A stretch of DNA of 64,000 nt, from assembly GCF_003429095.1 (NCBI RefSeq), contig NZ_QVTE01000032.1, positions 1 to 64,000 on the forward strand. Reading direction: 5' to 3'. The notes beneath the pieces are model-generated. The model saw only the letters and a list, made by a program, of their open reading frames with translations, was not told where the DNA came from and did no database searches. Shown here one piece after another: positions 1 through 7,308 of this stretch; position 1 is the first letter of the stretch; each line of letters starts with the position of its first letter. Source of the stretch: Peribacillus saganii. Lineage in GTDB: Bacteria; Bacillota; Bacilli; Bacillales; DSM-1321. The translations under genes and the position numbers were made by a program.

Positions 1-60
1 ATTAAAACGTTGGCGCTTTGTTTTGTTCAGTTTTCAAAGAGCAATTCATGGTGTCACTCT
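1..60 (-). promoter_or_regulatory. rRNA operon leader with boxA-like element
   Basis: On the minus strand this reads TGCTCTTTGAAAACTGAAC (positions 43-25), then AAAGCGCC and CAACGTTTTAAT. This is the antitermination-type leader found just upstream of 16S rRNA genes in Bacillus. Transcription runs leftward out of the window, so the 16S gene itself is not seen. The call rests on the boxA-like core and on the two promoters just upstream. Confidence 0.8.
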
Positions 61-78
61 CTCGGAGGCGACTTTGTT

Positions 79-107
79 ATTATATCAATCCGTCAACTAG
101 AAGTCAA
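79..107 (-). promoter_or_regulatory. rRNA promoter P2 (sigma-A)
   Basis: Minus strand: -35 TTGACT (107-102), 17-nt spacer, -10 TATAAT (84-79). It is the promoter nearest the rRNA leader and reads leftward. Tandem P1/P2 promoters are the usual arrangement for Bacillus rRNA operons. Confidence 0.85.
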
Positions 108-170
108 CACATTTTTATAACTAGTTCATTACTAATTTCGACTTTTTCCTTTGTCGTAAGCAACTTTTAT

Positions 171-199
171 AATATATCAGGATTAAAATATTCCGTCAA
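171..199 (-). promoter_or_regulatory. rRNA promoter P1 (sigma-A)
   Basis: Minus strand: -35 TTGACG (199-194), 17-nt spacer, -10 TATATT (176-171). It lies 92 bp upstream of P2 and only 9 bp past the stop codon of the small gene at 208-480, so read-through from that gene would enter the rRNA operon. Confidence 0.8.
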
Positions 200-207
200 C
201 AACTTTT

Positions 208-480
208 TTACTTTTTCACCTCAGAATCTTTCAGTGAATTCTTCCCCGTATGTGACTTCCTCTTAGCAGGGGTTTTGGTTCGCATATATTTAAGACATTC
301 CTTAGGCGGAGCCACTCTTTTGAAAAGGTTAAATAATATTTTATACCTTTCCTCCATCGCTCTTTTAACAACTTGGTCAATCCGGTCGTCCATTAAATCA
401 AATAGGATTTCATCCAATTCTCTCTTTAATAAATACTCTATTTCCTTCTGTTCCATTTCGGAAATCATGAAACCAAGCAT
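208..480 (-). CDS. small conserved-looking protein of unknown function
   Basis: I do not recognise this 90-codon gene. The product is highly charged with no membrane segment or signal peptide. The first half (for example EYLLKRELDEILFDLM) looks helical, and the last 25 residues form a basic tail. The start at 480 has a GAGGTGG ribosome-binding site about 4 nt upstream; Met5 and Met9 are alternative starts. It lies between pdaB (divergent) and the rRNA promoters. From memory, small genes occur at this place in several Bacillaceae, but I cannot name the family. A real gene is likely given the Shine-Dalgarno site and absence of a competing frame. Confidence 0.6.
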   Translation of the reverse strand: MLGFMISEMEQKEIEYLLKRELDEILFDLMDDRIDQVVKRAMEERYKILFNLFKRVAPPKECLKYMRTKTPAKRKSHTGKNSLKDSEVKK

Positions 481-554
481 TACTCCACCTCATTAACTTT
501 TTTACTATACTTTCCATTTGGCCTAATTTTATGATTGAATCATTTTAAGTTTTA

Positions 555-583
555 GCATGAACTCTCCAAAAGAAGCATAGGAT
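555..583 (+). promoter_or_regulatory. possible sigma-E promoter for pdaB
   Basis: GCATGAA (555-561), 14-nt spacer, CATAGGAT (576-583). The spacing fits sigma-E, but both boxes are only partial matches. pdaB is known from B. subtilis as a sporulation gene, which is the main reason to consider this site. Confidence 0.3.
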
Positions 584-614
584 GTTTCAAGAGTGCTTGG
601 ACGAGGTGATGATA

Positions 615-1367
615 ATGAATTTTTTTGTGGTATTAAATGCAAGACGGGTGAAACAGTATGCGTTCATTTTGCTTACTGCGTTATTTACAGCATGGTTTTT
701 TTATATTCAAGAAATTGTCAATATACCGGTTTTCTCAACTGCTAGTGGACCTAAAGCTGTTTATGAAGGAGAAAAGGGTCTTGCGTTAACCTTTAATATT
801 GGCTGGGGAGATGAGAAAGCAGTCCCTATTCTTGATACCTTAAAGTCAGGGAACGTTAAAGCAGCTACCTTTTTCTTATCGGGGGCCTGGGCTGAAAGGC
901 ATCCGGATATTGTCAGCCGGATCGTAAAGGAAGGCTATGAAATCGGAATGCTTGGCTATGACTACGAGGATTACACTGATCTTGAGGACAGAGAAATTAT
1001 CAAGGATATCTCTAAAGCACAGGTTGCGTTTAAAAAACTGGGCGTAAAAAAGATCAAGTTAGTTCGCGCTCCGACAGGACATTTTGATAAACGGTTTTTA
1101 AAAATAGCAGATAGATTCGGTTACTCTGTAGTTCATTGGAGCCTGGATTCTAAAGATTGGACGAATCCTGGAACAGACAAGATTGTAGAAAATCTTAAGA
1201 TCGCGGAGAATGGAGATATTGTCTTGCTTCATGCTTCCGACTCAGCAAAGCAAACGGCCGGAGCATTACCCGAAATCCTGAACAATATCCATTCAAAGCA
1301 CTTAAATTTGGTAACTGTTTCTGAAATGATATCCAATTCTTCTTCTCGAAGTGAAGAAGTGAAATAG
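615..1367 (+). CDS. pdaB: sporulation polysaccharide deacetylase family protein PdaB
   Basis: A 250-residue protein with one N-terminal membrane anchor (about residues 15-32) and a NodB-type polysaccharide deacetylase fold facing outward. In B. subtilis PdaB is needed to maintain spores after the late stages of sporulation. The start at 615 is chosen because GAGGTGAT sits just before it and the protein then begins like known PdaB ([14 protein letters not shown]). The first catalytic motif reads TFNIGWGD (from residue 59), with Asn61 where NodB enzymes have the catalytic Asp, and the usual metal-binding His-x3-His is not visible after ATFFLSG. Catalytic activity is therefore uncertain, although identity as PdaB is clear from the conserved HASDSA region. 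It converges with kbaA. Confidence 0.9.
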   Translation: MNFFVVLNARRVKQYAFILLTALFTAWFFYIQEIVNIPVFSTASGPKAVYEGEKGLALTFNIGWGDEKAVPILDTLKSGNVKAATFFLSGAWAERHPDIVSRIVKEGYEIGMLGYDYEDYTDLEDREIIKDISKAQVAFKKLGVKKIKLVRAPTGHFDKRFLKIADRFGYSVVHWSLDSKDWTNPGTDKIVENLKIAENGDIVLLHASDSAKQTAGALPEILNNIHSKHLNLVTVSEMISNSSSRSEEVK

Positions 1368-1428
1368 TCTAAGAAAAGTGTAAGCTCCCTAACAGATGAA
1401 GGACCACAGCTAATTGTACCACGTACCG

Positions 1429-1485
1429 AGGCTACGCCAGTCTCTGGCACGTCCTCACAAACTTGGCGTTTGTTTGGTGCGAAGT
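1429..1485 (+). repeat. fragment of dispersed GC-rich intergenic repeat (copy A)
   Basis: The stretch CACGTCCTCACAAACTTGG followed by CGTTTGTTTGGTGCGAAG resembles the central part of the larger repeats at 6771-7079 and 15173-15356 (CACATCCTCACAAAGCTG, CGCTTTGTTTCGTGCGATG). Only this middle portion survives. It lies between the convergent genes pdaB and kbaA. Confidence 0.55.
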
Positions 1486-1504
1486 TACTCTTTCGTTATT
1501 TCAT

Positions 1505-1538
1505 AAAAAAATGACCTCCGCCAGGAAGGTCATTTTTT
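1505..1538. terminator. bidirectional terminator between pdaB and kbaA
   Basis: TGACCT / AGGTCA stem with a CCGCCAGGA loop, flanked by an A-run on the left and a T-run on the right. It can end transcription of both convergent genes and overlaps the kbaA stop codon. Confidence 0.85.
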
Positions 1539-2156
1539 CCTTTTTAATGCCAATTCTTTCATCGACATTTCATTAAGTTTGGTTAATATTAATAACTGAT
1601 AGGAATTACAGATTAAAAGAGGTATCAGCATAAAATACATCCAGCTGTTATCGTTAATGCGCAAAACCGGTACCCATTCCACTGCGGTCACAACTATCAT
1701 GAAAAATAACGCAGGAATAAAGGCTTGTTTATTTGTTTGTTTCATTTTTAAATATGCCATAATCAGCCCTACTGCTAACAGAACGATAGCCCATCCAATA
1801 TAGCCTGTAATCCCTTCACCGTCTGAGAAAGCTGTGAAACGGAAATAAACTACGTCAAATAAAACAAAAACAATAAGTACGATTTGAACTGCATTCCAGA
1901 GTTTTACCGTTTTAAATATACCTAATCCAAAGCGATGGATAGTTAAGTATGCAAAGAAGCCCATTTGGCTGATTACACTAAATATAAATCCTACTCCTAC
2001 TAACCAGAAAAACGTCATGAATAACTCGCCTACATCTCCGGAGGCAAACAGTGACCTGTATTCATCCCAGCGGGCAACAAAACCGACAATTCCGGCTGTT
2101 ACACCTCCTAAGAGCAATGTTGTTATAAATAATCGAACCAAATTACGGCTGTTCAC
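1530..2156 (-). CDS. kbaA: KinB-signalling pathway activation protein KbaA
   Basis: A 208-residue integral membrane protein with about six hydrophobic segments spread over its length. In B. subtilis KbaA is required for the KinB sensor-kinase route into the Spo0 phosphorelay, so it helps start sporulation. The first residues (MNSRNLVRLFITTLLLGGVT) and the conserved position between gerD and pdaB support the name. The start is a GTG at 2156 preceded by GGGGGA and seven A residues. It is divergent from gerD and convergent with pdaB. No catalytic motif is expected in this family. Confidence 0.9.
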   Translation of the reverse strand: MNSRNLVRLFITTLLLGGVTAGIVGFVARWDEYRSLFASGDVGELFMTFFWLVGVGFIFSVISQMGFFAYLTIHRFGLGIFKTVKLWNAVQIVLIVFVLFDVVYFRFTAFSDGEGITGYIGWAIVLLAVGLIMAYLKMKQTNKQAFIPALFFMIVVTAVEWVPVLRINDNSWMYFMLIPLLICNSYQLLILTKLNEMSMKELALKRKK

Positions 2157-2231
2157 TTTTTTTCCCCCAAGTCTTATTCATCCCCTTGATTGTACCAACC
2201 ACCCTTACAAAAATCTACAATTTCTGCAAGC

Positions 2232-2260
2232 GAATATTTTTTTTTACAAGTACCATATTA
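2232..2260 (+). promoter_or_regulatory. predicted sigma-G promoter of gerD
   Basis: GAATA (2232-2236), 17-nt spacer, CATATTA (2254-2260). Both boxes match the forespore sigma-G consensus, and gerD is a known sigma-G gene in B. subtilis. The ATG lies 34 bp downstream. The same two-box pattern occurs before the YjcZ-like gene at 13856-13884. Confidence 0.6.
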
Positions 2261-2293
2261 AGATTATGAAGTCATGAAAGGGGCTCTTACCAA

Positions 2294-2869
2294 ATGAGAA
2301 TTAGAGTGGTATTCTGTATCTTCTCAGCTATCTGTATCCTTTTTACCGGCTGTTCTCCAAAAGAGTCCGGCGGTGAAAGAGTCCAATATGAAGAAACTAA
2401 GAAAATGGTTGTCGATATACTAAAAACGGACGAAGGCAAGAAGGCAATCCAGGACGTTATGTCTGATGAAAAGGTCAAAAGCCAGATGGTTATGGATCAA
2501 AAGGTTGTCTCTTCCACCATTGAACAATCCATGACTTCAGATAAAGCAAAAGAGTTTTGGCAAAAGGCATTTGACGATCCCAAATTTGCTTCAGCCTATG
2601 CAAAAGGACTGCGCCAGGAGCATGAGAGTCTTCTTAAGGATTTAATGAAAGATCCACAATATCGGGGAATGCTTATGGAAGTGATGCAGGATCCCGAGCT
2701 TCAAAAAGAGCTGAGGACTTTAATCAAGAGCAAAGCCATGCGTGATGAAACCAAAAGAATTATGCTTGAGACGATGGATAGCCCTTTAGCGCAGGAAAAG
2801 ATTCAGGATATCCTTATGCAGGCCGCTGAACAAATGCAATCGCAAAAAAAACAAGAAGGCGGAAGTTAA
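2294..2869 (+). CDS. gerD: spore germination lipoprotein GerD
   Basis: A 191-residue lipoprotein with an N-terminal hydrophobic signal ending in FTGC (Cys20), the likely lipid-modified residue. The rest is a charged, strongly helical domain rich in Lys, Glu, Asp and Met. In Bacillus, GerD gathers nutrient germinant receptors into a cluster (germinosome) in the spore inner membrane. The start has AAAGGGG about 10 nt upstream. A sigma-G-like promoter precedes it and a strong terminator follows. It is one of only two clear plus-strand genes in the window, as in B. subtilis. Confidence 0.93.
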   Translation: MRIRVVFCIFSAICILFTGCSPKESGGERVQYEETKKMVVDILKTDEGKKAIQDVMSDEKVKSQMVMDQKVVSSTIEQSMTSDKAKEFWQKAFDDPKFASAYAKGLRQEHESLLKDLMKDPQYRGMLMEVMQDPELQKELRTLIKSKAMRDETKRIMLETMDSPLAQEKIQDILMQAAEQMQSQKKQEGGS

Positions 2870-2891
2870 CGACATTACATCTGATGCAACC

Positions 2892-2932
2892 ATAAGAAGC
2901 CTTCTCATGCGAGAAGGCTTCTTATAGTTTTT
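2892..2932. terminator. strong bidirectional terminator between gerD and salA
   Basis: A perfect 15-bp stem (ATAAGAAGCCTTCTC / GAGAAGGCTTCTTAT) with a 4-nt ATGC loop lies between two convergent genes and touches the salA stop codon. T-rich sequence follows on the plus side. Confidence 0.9.
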
Positions 2933-3980
2933 AAAGGATATTTACTACTTTCCGGGCAATATCTGTATAAATAAGGCCCAGTTTGTGATCCTCTGCATAA
3001 ATTGAAGGTGCAAAGTCATCTTCGTTCCAGTCAGGCTGCTGAAGCGGGAGCTGTCCAAGCAATTGTGTCTGGAGCTCTTCAGCGAGCTTCTTGCCACCGC
3101 CTTGTCCGAATACATACTCCTTTTCTTCTGTTACCTGACTTTCAAAATAAGACATATTTTCGATTACTCCGATTACTTCGTGATTCGTTTTAATAGCCAT
3201 TGCTCCAGCGCGAGCCGCGACAAAAGCCGCTGTCGGATGAGGAGTTGTTACGATAATTTCCTTACATGATGGAAGCATATTATGCACATCAAGCGCTACA
3301 TCACCTGTTCCCGGCGGAAGATCCAGTACCAGAAAATCCAACTCTCCCCATTCTACCTCATTGAAGAAGCTGTTGAGCATTTTTCCGAGCATCGGCCCTC
3401 TCCAGATAATTGGGGCATTATCCTCCACGAAAAAGCCCATTGAAATAACTTTAACACCAAAGCGTTCAACTGGGATTATTTTTTCACCGCGTACAACAGG
3501 TCTCTTTGTAATTCCCATCATATCCGGAACAGAGAAACCATATATATCGGCATCCACTAAACCAACCTTTTTGCCCAGCCGTGCAAGTGCTGTTGCAAAG
3601 TTGACTGAGATCGTAGATTTACCAACTCCTCCTTTCCCAGAGGCAATCGCAATAAACTGCGTTTTATTGCCAGGAGACAGCAAACCAAGATCTTCTGGGG
3701 GAGAACTTGCCCGATGCTTAGCCAATTCTTCCGCAGGTAATTCCGCAAACCGGATTCCCACTGTATCTGCACCAGCGTTCTTCAACAGTTCCACGATCTT
3801 GCCCTGAAACTGCATTTGTTCTCCAGTTCCTGTTTTGGCAATCGCAATCTTAACACTCACATGATTCTTTTCTGGTTTTATCTTAACCTCCAGAATGCCA
3901 TTTGTTTCTTCCAGGCTTTTATGGAGAAACGGATCCTGCAAGTTATGTAAGGCTTCGATAACTTTTTGTTCTGTTAACAC
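2931..3980 (-). CDS. salA: Mrp/ApbC-family P-loop ATPase SalA
   Basis: A 349-residue protein with an N-terminal MIP18 (DUF59) domain (about 1-85) and a MinD/Mrp-type nucleotide-binding domain with the deviant Walker A GKGGVGKST at 115-123. The C-terminal CxxC used by iron-sulfur carrier Mrp proteins is absent: the region reads ENMSYFESQVTEE. B. subtilis SalA also lacks it and acts as a transcriptional regulator that represses scoC and so raises protease production. The start is GTG at 3980 with AGGTG upstream. Neighbours cwlD and gerD match B. subtilis. A role as an Fe-S carrier looks unlikely here. Confidence 0.9.
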   Translation of the reverse strand: MLTEQKVIEALHNLQDPFLHKSLEETNGILEVKIKPEKNHVSVKIAIAKTGTGEQMQFQGKIVELLKNAGADTVGIRFAELPAEELAKHRASSPPEDLGLLSPGNKTQFIAIASGKGGVGKSTISVNFATALARLGKKVGLVDADIYGFSVPDMMGITKRPVVRGEKIIPVERFGVKVISMGFFVEDNAPIIWRGPMLGKMLNSFFNEVEWGELDFLVLDLPPGTGDVALDVHNMLPSCKEIIVTTPHPTAAFVAARAGAMAIKTNHEVIGVIENMSYFESQVTEEKEYVFGQGGGKKLAEELQTQLLGQLPLQQPDWNEDDFAPSIYAEDHKLGLIYTDIARKVVNIL

Positions 3981-4017
3981 GGTAGCACCTGCCTCATTGA
4001 ATTCGTTTTCAGAAATT

Positions 4018-4026
4018 AGTATATCA
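4018..4026 (-). promoter_or_regulatory. possible extended -10 promoter for salA
   Basis: Minus strand reads TGATATACT, an extended -10 (TGN plus TATACT) about 38 bp upstream of the salA GTG. No good -35 is visible at 17 nt. The cwlD terminator upstream means salA needs its own promoter. Confidence 0.4.
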
Positions 4027-4153
4027 TATTATTGTTTCTATTTCGCACTGCAGCGGCTTGTTAACTCACAAATATAGAGAGTTCGGCTAATATGTAGAAA
4101 ATTCTGGGGTGTCATAAAGGTGACAAAATGTTTGGATTTCCATTGTAAAAAAT

Positions 4154-4180
4154 GTAAAAAAACCCTGCTGCGATGCAGGG
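4154..4180 (-). terminator. terminator after cwlD
   Basis: Minus strand: CCCTGC / GCAGGG stem with a 6-nt loop, followed by a run of seven T residues. It lies about 20 bp past the cwlD stop codon. Confidence 0.85.
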
Positions 4181-4197
4181 CACCACAATATTAATTT

Positions 4198-4905
4198 TTA
4201 CTTTGGAGGTTCTTCTGTGAAGTATTTCAGGATTCCCGTGTAAATGGATGCTGCAATACTTTCTTGGTAATCCTCATTAGTGAGGTTTTTACGATCCTCC
4301 GGATTAGAGAGGAAACCAACTTCAACTAGTGCACCCGGTTTCTTTGCATTCTTTAGTATATAAACAGAACCTAATGTTTTCGCCTTACGATCTGTGTTTT
4401 CCAAGTTTCTTTTAATTTCTGACTGAATATACGTTGCAACTTGTTTATTTTCTTCATATCGTAAGGAATAAAAAGTCTGAGCACCCTTCCACTTATGTGA
4501 TGGAAGCGAATTTAAGTGAATGCTAAGAAATAGATCAGCATCAGAGTTGTTGATAATTTCTACTCTTTTCCGAAGGTCTTCCCGCTTACGGTTGCTTAGC
4601 CCTTTTGTTTCCTTGGCAGCCAGATCACCGTCGTCTTCCCTCGTAAGAATGACCAGCGCCCCCTGTTCCTCCAAAAAAGTTCTGATTTTTTTGGTTATGG
4701 AAAGAGCAATGTCCTTTTCAAGTGCATTTAGGAAATTTGCTCCAGCGTCAGGGGCTCCATGTCCAGCATCTAAAATGATTACCTTTCCGCTTAATGGGAG
4801 ATTCCACGGCTTCCATGAGTTATTCTCCACCAAATTCATTGTCATTATTAAAAATAACAAGATAATTCCAAGTGCAAAACCGGTATATTTCAGCTTCCTT
4901 CTCAT
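4198..4905 (-). CDS. cwlD: spore cortex N-acetylmuramoyl-L-alanine amidase CwlD
   Basis: A 235-residue zinc amidase (Amidase_3). The N-terminus has a membrane/signal segment (about 7-25). Zinc ligands and catalytic residues are visible: His49 in LDAGHG, Glu63, His130 in SIHLNS and Glu195 in VEVGFLSN. In Bacillus spores CwlD, with PdaA, makes the muramic-delta-lactam that marks cortex peptidoglycan for germination lysis. The length fits the family. It lies downstream of ybaK as in B. subtilis and ends at a strong terminator. Confidence 0.93.
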   Translation of the reverse strand: MRRKLKYTGFALGIILLFLIMTMNLVENNSWKPWNLPLSGKVIILDAGHGAPDAGANFLNALEKDIALSITKKIRTFLEEQGALVILTREDDGDLAAKETKGLSNRKREDLRKRVEIINNSDADLFLSIHLNSLPSHKWKGAQTFYSLRYEENKQVATYIQSEIKRNLENTDRKAKTLGSVYILKNAKKPGALVEVGFLSNPEDRKNLTNEDYQESIAASIYTGILKYFTEEPPK

Positions 4906-5006
4906 TTGGCCTATCTCCTTTTCGCTAGTCCTACATTAAAAAAATATGGGACGATAATGCGAAATAGAACTAATGATTAGAAACCGTTTATTATGGTTGC
5001 AATTGG

Positions 5007-5453
5007 TTAATGGAGCAGCCGCATTTTATAGCGGCGTTCCCCATTTTCATACCCTTCTTTCCACCACGTTTCCACAAACCTTTCACAGCGATAATACAAA
5101 GACTCGTTATAAAGATCATTATCGGCGACCTTTCCCCAGTACAAGATAAAATTAAACAGGGTATCTATAAGATGTTTCTCTTCTGATAAGCATCTATGTT
5201 TAACGGCTTCTATCGGTTCACCATGGTAACCAAATTTGCTGAAATTGGCACCCAGCAGATATGACTCAACAGCAACATCAAAACAACCTTCCTCAAGGAC
5301 CTGACTAAACGCTACTCCAAACGTCTTGTCCTCTGCAAAAAACTCCTGCACCCTTTTTTTCATATTCCCGATTGATATATCCCTAAGAACTATACGTTCA
5401 TACTTGATCTGTTTCTCTCTCCGTTTTTCCTTCAATGTTGTAATCACATTCAT
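5007..5453 (-). CDS. ybaK: YbaK family protein (DUF2521)
   Basis: A 148-residue soluble protein of unknown function that I recognise as B. subtilis YbaK/DUF2521 from its position before cwlD and its overall sequence. It has a basic N-terminus (KEKRREKQIKYER) and a Trp/Tyr-rich C-terminal half, with no signal peptide or membrane span. The start has GAGGTG 8 nt upstream. In B. subtilis ybaK lies close to rpsI; here about 8.7 kb of accessory DNA separates the two. No reaction can be assigned. Confidence 0.8.
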   Translation of the reverse strand: MNVITTLKEKRREKQIKYERIVLRDISIGNMKKRVQEFFAEDKTFGVAFSQVLEEGCFDVAVESYLLGANFSKFGYHGEPIEAVKHRCLSEEKHLIDTLFNFILYWGKVADNDLYNESLYYRCERFVETWWKEGYENGERRYKMRLLH

Positions 5454-5984
5454 ATATCTGCACCTCGTGATGGGGGTTTAACCCCATTTCCCGGTCTTTT
5501 CCCGGGTATGTATTTAGTTTTAGCCTCAAAGCGGTGTCGATTCTTGTTTTTTACTGGGGAGCTGGTGGCAATAATTTATAGAGGAACCAGCAGGAAAGTC
5601 GGGGATAATAAAAAGCAACAATGTACTGTGACAGATTTTCATACACACTATTCGAAATACGTGGAATCAGAAACACAAAGATGCTAAGCCAGAATAGTTG
5701 AGAGTCATCGGGTGCTAAACATTCCAGTGGTAATATTTTTTTCTACTGCGTATTAAAAAAGATTGCTGTTTATTCTCCAATTTCCTCAACACTTCCCAAT
5801 GCGGAAAACAAATTGATTGCGAATTAACTCTTCCAATCATAAACATACGATTTTAGGTGCTAACCTAAAGCGTTCCATGAATACTAACTAAAAAAGATCA
5901 GCAGTCCGTTAACACTTCAAAGCGCTCACCTTAGTTTTACATGTGGTGACAATGATTGGCGATTAAAGGGGATGTCTTTAACAA
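5454..5984. other. intergenic region without recognisable genes
   Basis: About 530 bp upstream of ybaK. I see no coding frame with a ribosome-binding site. Two small hairpins lie just upstream of the ybaK ribosome-binding site: ATGGGG/CCCCAT (5470-5487) and CCCGG/CCGGG (5490-5506). The rest is AT-rich and looks like decayed sequence. No convincing promoter for ybaK was found. Confidence 0.5.
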
Positions 5985-6015
5985 CAAAAAAAGCCCCAAC
6001 AAAGGTGAGAGCCTT
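5985..6015 (-). terminator. terminator-like hairpin, diverged copy of the rpsI terminator
   Basis: On the plus strand this is AAAAAAAGCCCC, AACAAAGG, TGAGAGCCTTT, the same layout as the rpsI terminator at 14103-14140. On the minus strand it folds as a G-U-rich stem ending in a seven-T run. It could end transcription of the 59-codon gene at 6177-6356. Confidence 0.55.
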
Positions 6016-6176
6016 TACTTCTGTATATTTTTAAAATCTTATTGGCAGGTATATATTCGTGTTCTTTCGGAAACGTTAAAGATCGCTTCAGCTTCTAAAA
6101 CTTTTCTTTAAACGCTAATCACTTTAACATGATGTTAAATGACCGTCATAATGGAATGGTCTTATTCTGTAAAACA

Positions 6177-6356
6177 TTACTTGCCCTTTTGCATTAATAA
6201 AATATCTAGTTTTGTTTCTATTCTACTTAAGGTTTCTTCTAAGTTTTCTACAGCATTAGAATCTTTTTTATCAAGTCTCTTGTCTAATTCGTATAACAGA
6301 TCCTGCTGTTGAATTAAATTGCGGTAAAACTTACTACTATTGTTTTTTAAACTCAC
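6177..6356 (-). CDS. small helical protein of unknown function downstream of a c-di-GMP riboswitch
   Basis: I do not recognise this 59-residue protein. It is charged, has no signal or membrane segment, and is probably mostly helical with coiled-coil-like spacing (NLIQQQDLLYELDKRL; LEETLSRIETKLDILL). The start is set at a GTG (6356) because AGAGGG lies 6 nt upstream; an in-frame ATG at 6389 has no such site. The gene begins about 120 nt after a cyclic-di-GMP-I aptamer on the same strand, so expression is probably controlled by c-di-GMP. A diverged rpsI-type terminator lies 160 bp downstream. A role in motility, adhesion or surface behaviour is only inference from the riboswitch. Confidence 0.6.
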   Translation of the reverse strand: MSLKNNSSKFYRNLIQQQDLLYELDKRLDKKDSNAVENLEETLSRIETKLDILLMQKGK

Positions 6357-6421
6357 ACTAGTCCCTCTTTTCTTTCCACATTGATGCATTCTTAAAGAGT
6401 AATAATCAATATTATGGTTTT

Positions 6422-6473
6422 AAAAAAAGGAAGCAAAGAATAGATCTAATATTCACATGAATCAACTTCTTTG
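6422..6473 (-). terminator. expression-platform terminator of the c-di-GMP riboswitch
   Basis: Minus strand: CAAAGAA (6473-6467) pairs with TTCTTTG (6440-6434), then CTTCC and a seven-T run. Its 5' arm abuts the sequence that would close aptamer helix P1 (TTGATTTCA). Ligand binding and terminator folding may therefore compete. Confidence 0.5.
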
Positions 6474-6567
6474 AAATCAACTCTGCAGTCCAGCCATCCT
6501 AGCGATAAGCTTTAGATCTGTGACTTTGCGTCCCCATTTTTCAATTAGGTTTGCCCCTGATTCATCA
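6473..6567 (-). ncRNA. cyclic-di-GMP-I (GEMM-I) riboswitch aptamer
   Basis: The minus strand carries the GEMM-I landmarks in order. They are GGGGCAAACC (6557-6548), a GAAA tetraloop closing P2, GGGACGCAAAGTCA, a CTAAAG tetraloop-receptor segment, and GGATGGCTGGACTGCAG closing P3/P1. Flanking TGAATCA and TGATTTCA can form P1. GEMM-I RNAs bind the second messenger c-di-GMP. A -10-like TATACT lies upstream at 6591-6586. Downstream are a terminator-like hairpin and a 59-codon gene. Confidence 0.87.
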
Positions 6568-6585
6568 TTCTTAACTTATTAACTA

Positions 6586-6591
6586 AGTATA
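6586..6591 (-). promoter_or_regulatory. candidate -10 box for the riboswitch transcript
   Basis: Minus strand TATACT about 20 nt upstream of the aptamer. The -35 region is weak (no TTGACA-like hexamer at 17 nt). The position fits an RNA starting just before the aptamer. Confidence 0.4.
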
Positions 6592-6770
6592 GTTTACCAG
6601 GACTATTTTACCATATATAATATTATCTGAAAATTTTTTTTTGCTTGAAAGGATAAATTTTTTGTTTGAGAGAATAAAATGTCATGTTAAACAAAAGTTT
6701 TTGATCAGGATTAGGGGCAATGGCAACTCTGCCTATAATTGCCGGGGTGAACTGCCGTTTTCTAAACAAA

Positions 6771-7079
6771 AGAAAAGCGCAAGCGCTGGTAGAGGAACGC
6801 CGACCAAGGTCTGACACGTCCTGTGCCAAACATCGACGCCAGGACATCCTCACAAAGCTGTCGCTTTGTTTCGTGGGATGTGTCGCTGTCGAAGCCTTTC
6901 TTGTCCTGTGCAAGTCCGACAAGCATAAGACAAGTATTGACAGAAAGCGGTCGTTAGCGATTGGCTTATGACCTGGTTTGCAATGGCACTTTATTGCAGT
7001 ACATTGACGGCTTTTGGTCACAACATTCGAGGGCTTTTTTCCATAAGAAAAAAAGTTGCTGGGCGCTGGAGCTAGACAT
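6771..7079 (+). repeat. dispersed GC-rich intergenic repeat (copy B)
   Basis: Begins AAAAGCGCAAGCGCTGG and ends GGGCGCTGGAGCTAGACAT, with CACGTCCTGTGCCAAACATC, ACATCCTCACAAAGCTG and TTGTCCTGTGCAAGTCCGAC inside. The same end and internal segments recur at 15173-15356 and 47523-47754. The inner right third is diverged. It lies between the c-di-GMP riboswitch and the decayed rpsI copy. Apparent reading frames inside it are by-products of the repeat. Confidence 0.8.
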
Positions 7080-7114
7080 TTGTACTTGTTAAATAGGAAT
7101 GCTTTCCTATCTTA

Positions 7115-7149
7115 TAAAAAAGCCCCCAACCAAATGGTTGAGAACCTTT
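7115..7149 (-). terminator. terminator of the TOMM operon, copy of the rpsI terminator
   Basis: On the minus strand AAAGGTTCTC, AACC, ATTT, GGTT, GGGGGC then six T residues form a long stem with several G-U pairs. The layout matches the rpsI terminator at 14103-14140. It lies about 160 bp downstream of the dehydrogenase gene and directly beside the rpsI 3' remnant. Confidence 0.8.
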
Positions 7150-7211
7150 GAAGCGCCAGCTCAGGAGATGACAAACAGTTTCTTTAAAACCGTATTTTCT
7201 ACATTCTTCAT
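7150..7211 (-). pseudogene. decayed copy of the rpsI 3' end
   Basis: Positions 7182-7211 align with rpsI 14187-14217 at about 27 of 31 positions (three substitutions and one deleted base). This is the part that encodes [10 protein letters not shown] in intact rpsI. The match weakens toward the stop codon, and the rpsI-type terminator then follows in the correct order at 7115-7149. The frame is destroyed. The simplest reading is that this is the original rpsI 3' end, displaced when the TOMM block inserted and brought a replacement 3' end. Confidence 0.65.
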
Positions 7212-7308
7212 TCCTTTATAACAAAATAAAACCGAAATAATATGATATGAGATAACTCGTGATTAACAGGCTTTTTATTATGAAAAGACAGATCGTGACC
7301 GCTGTTCT

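Noticed and set aside
6623-7021. 132-codon and 83-codon frames on both strands
   Set aside because: They lie within dispersed repeat copy B, have no ribosome-binding site, and similar frames recur in other repeat copies.
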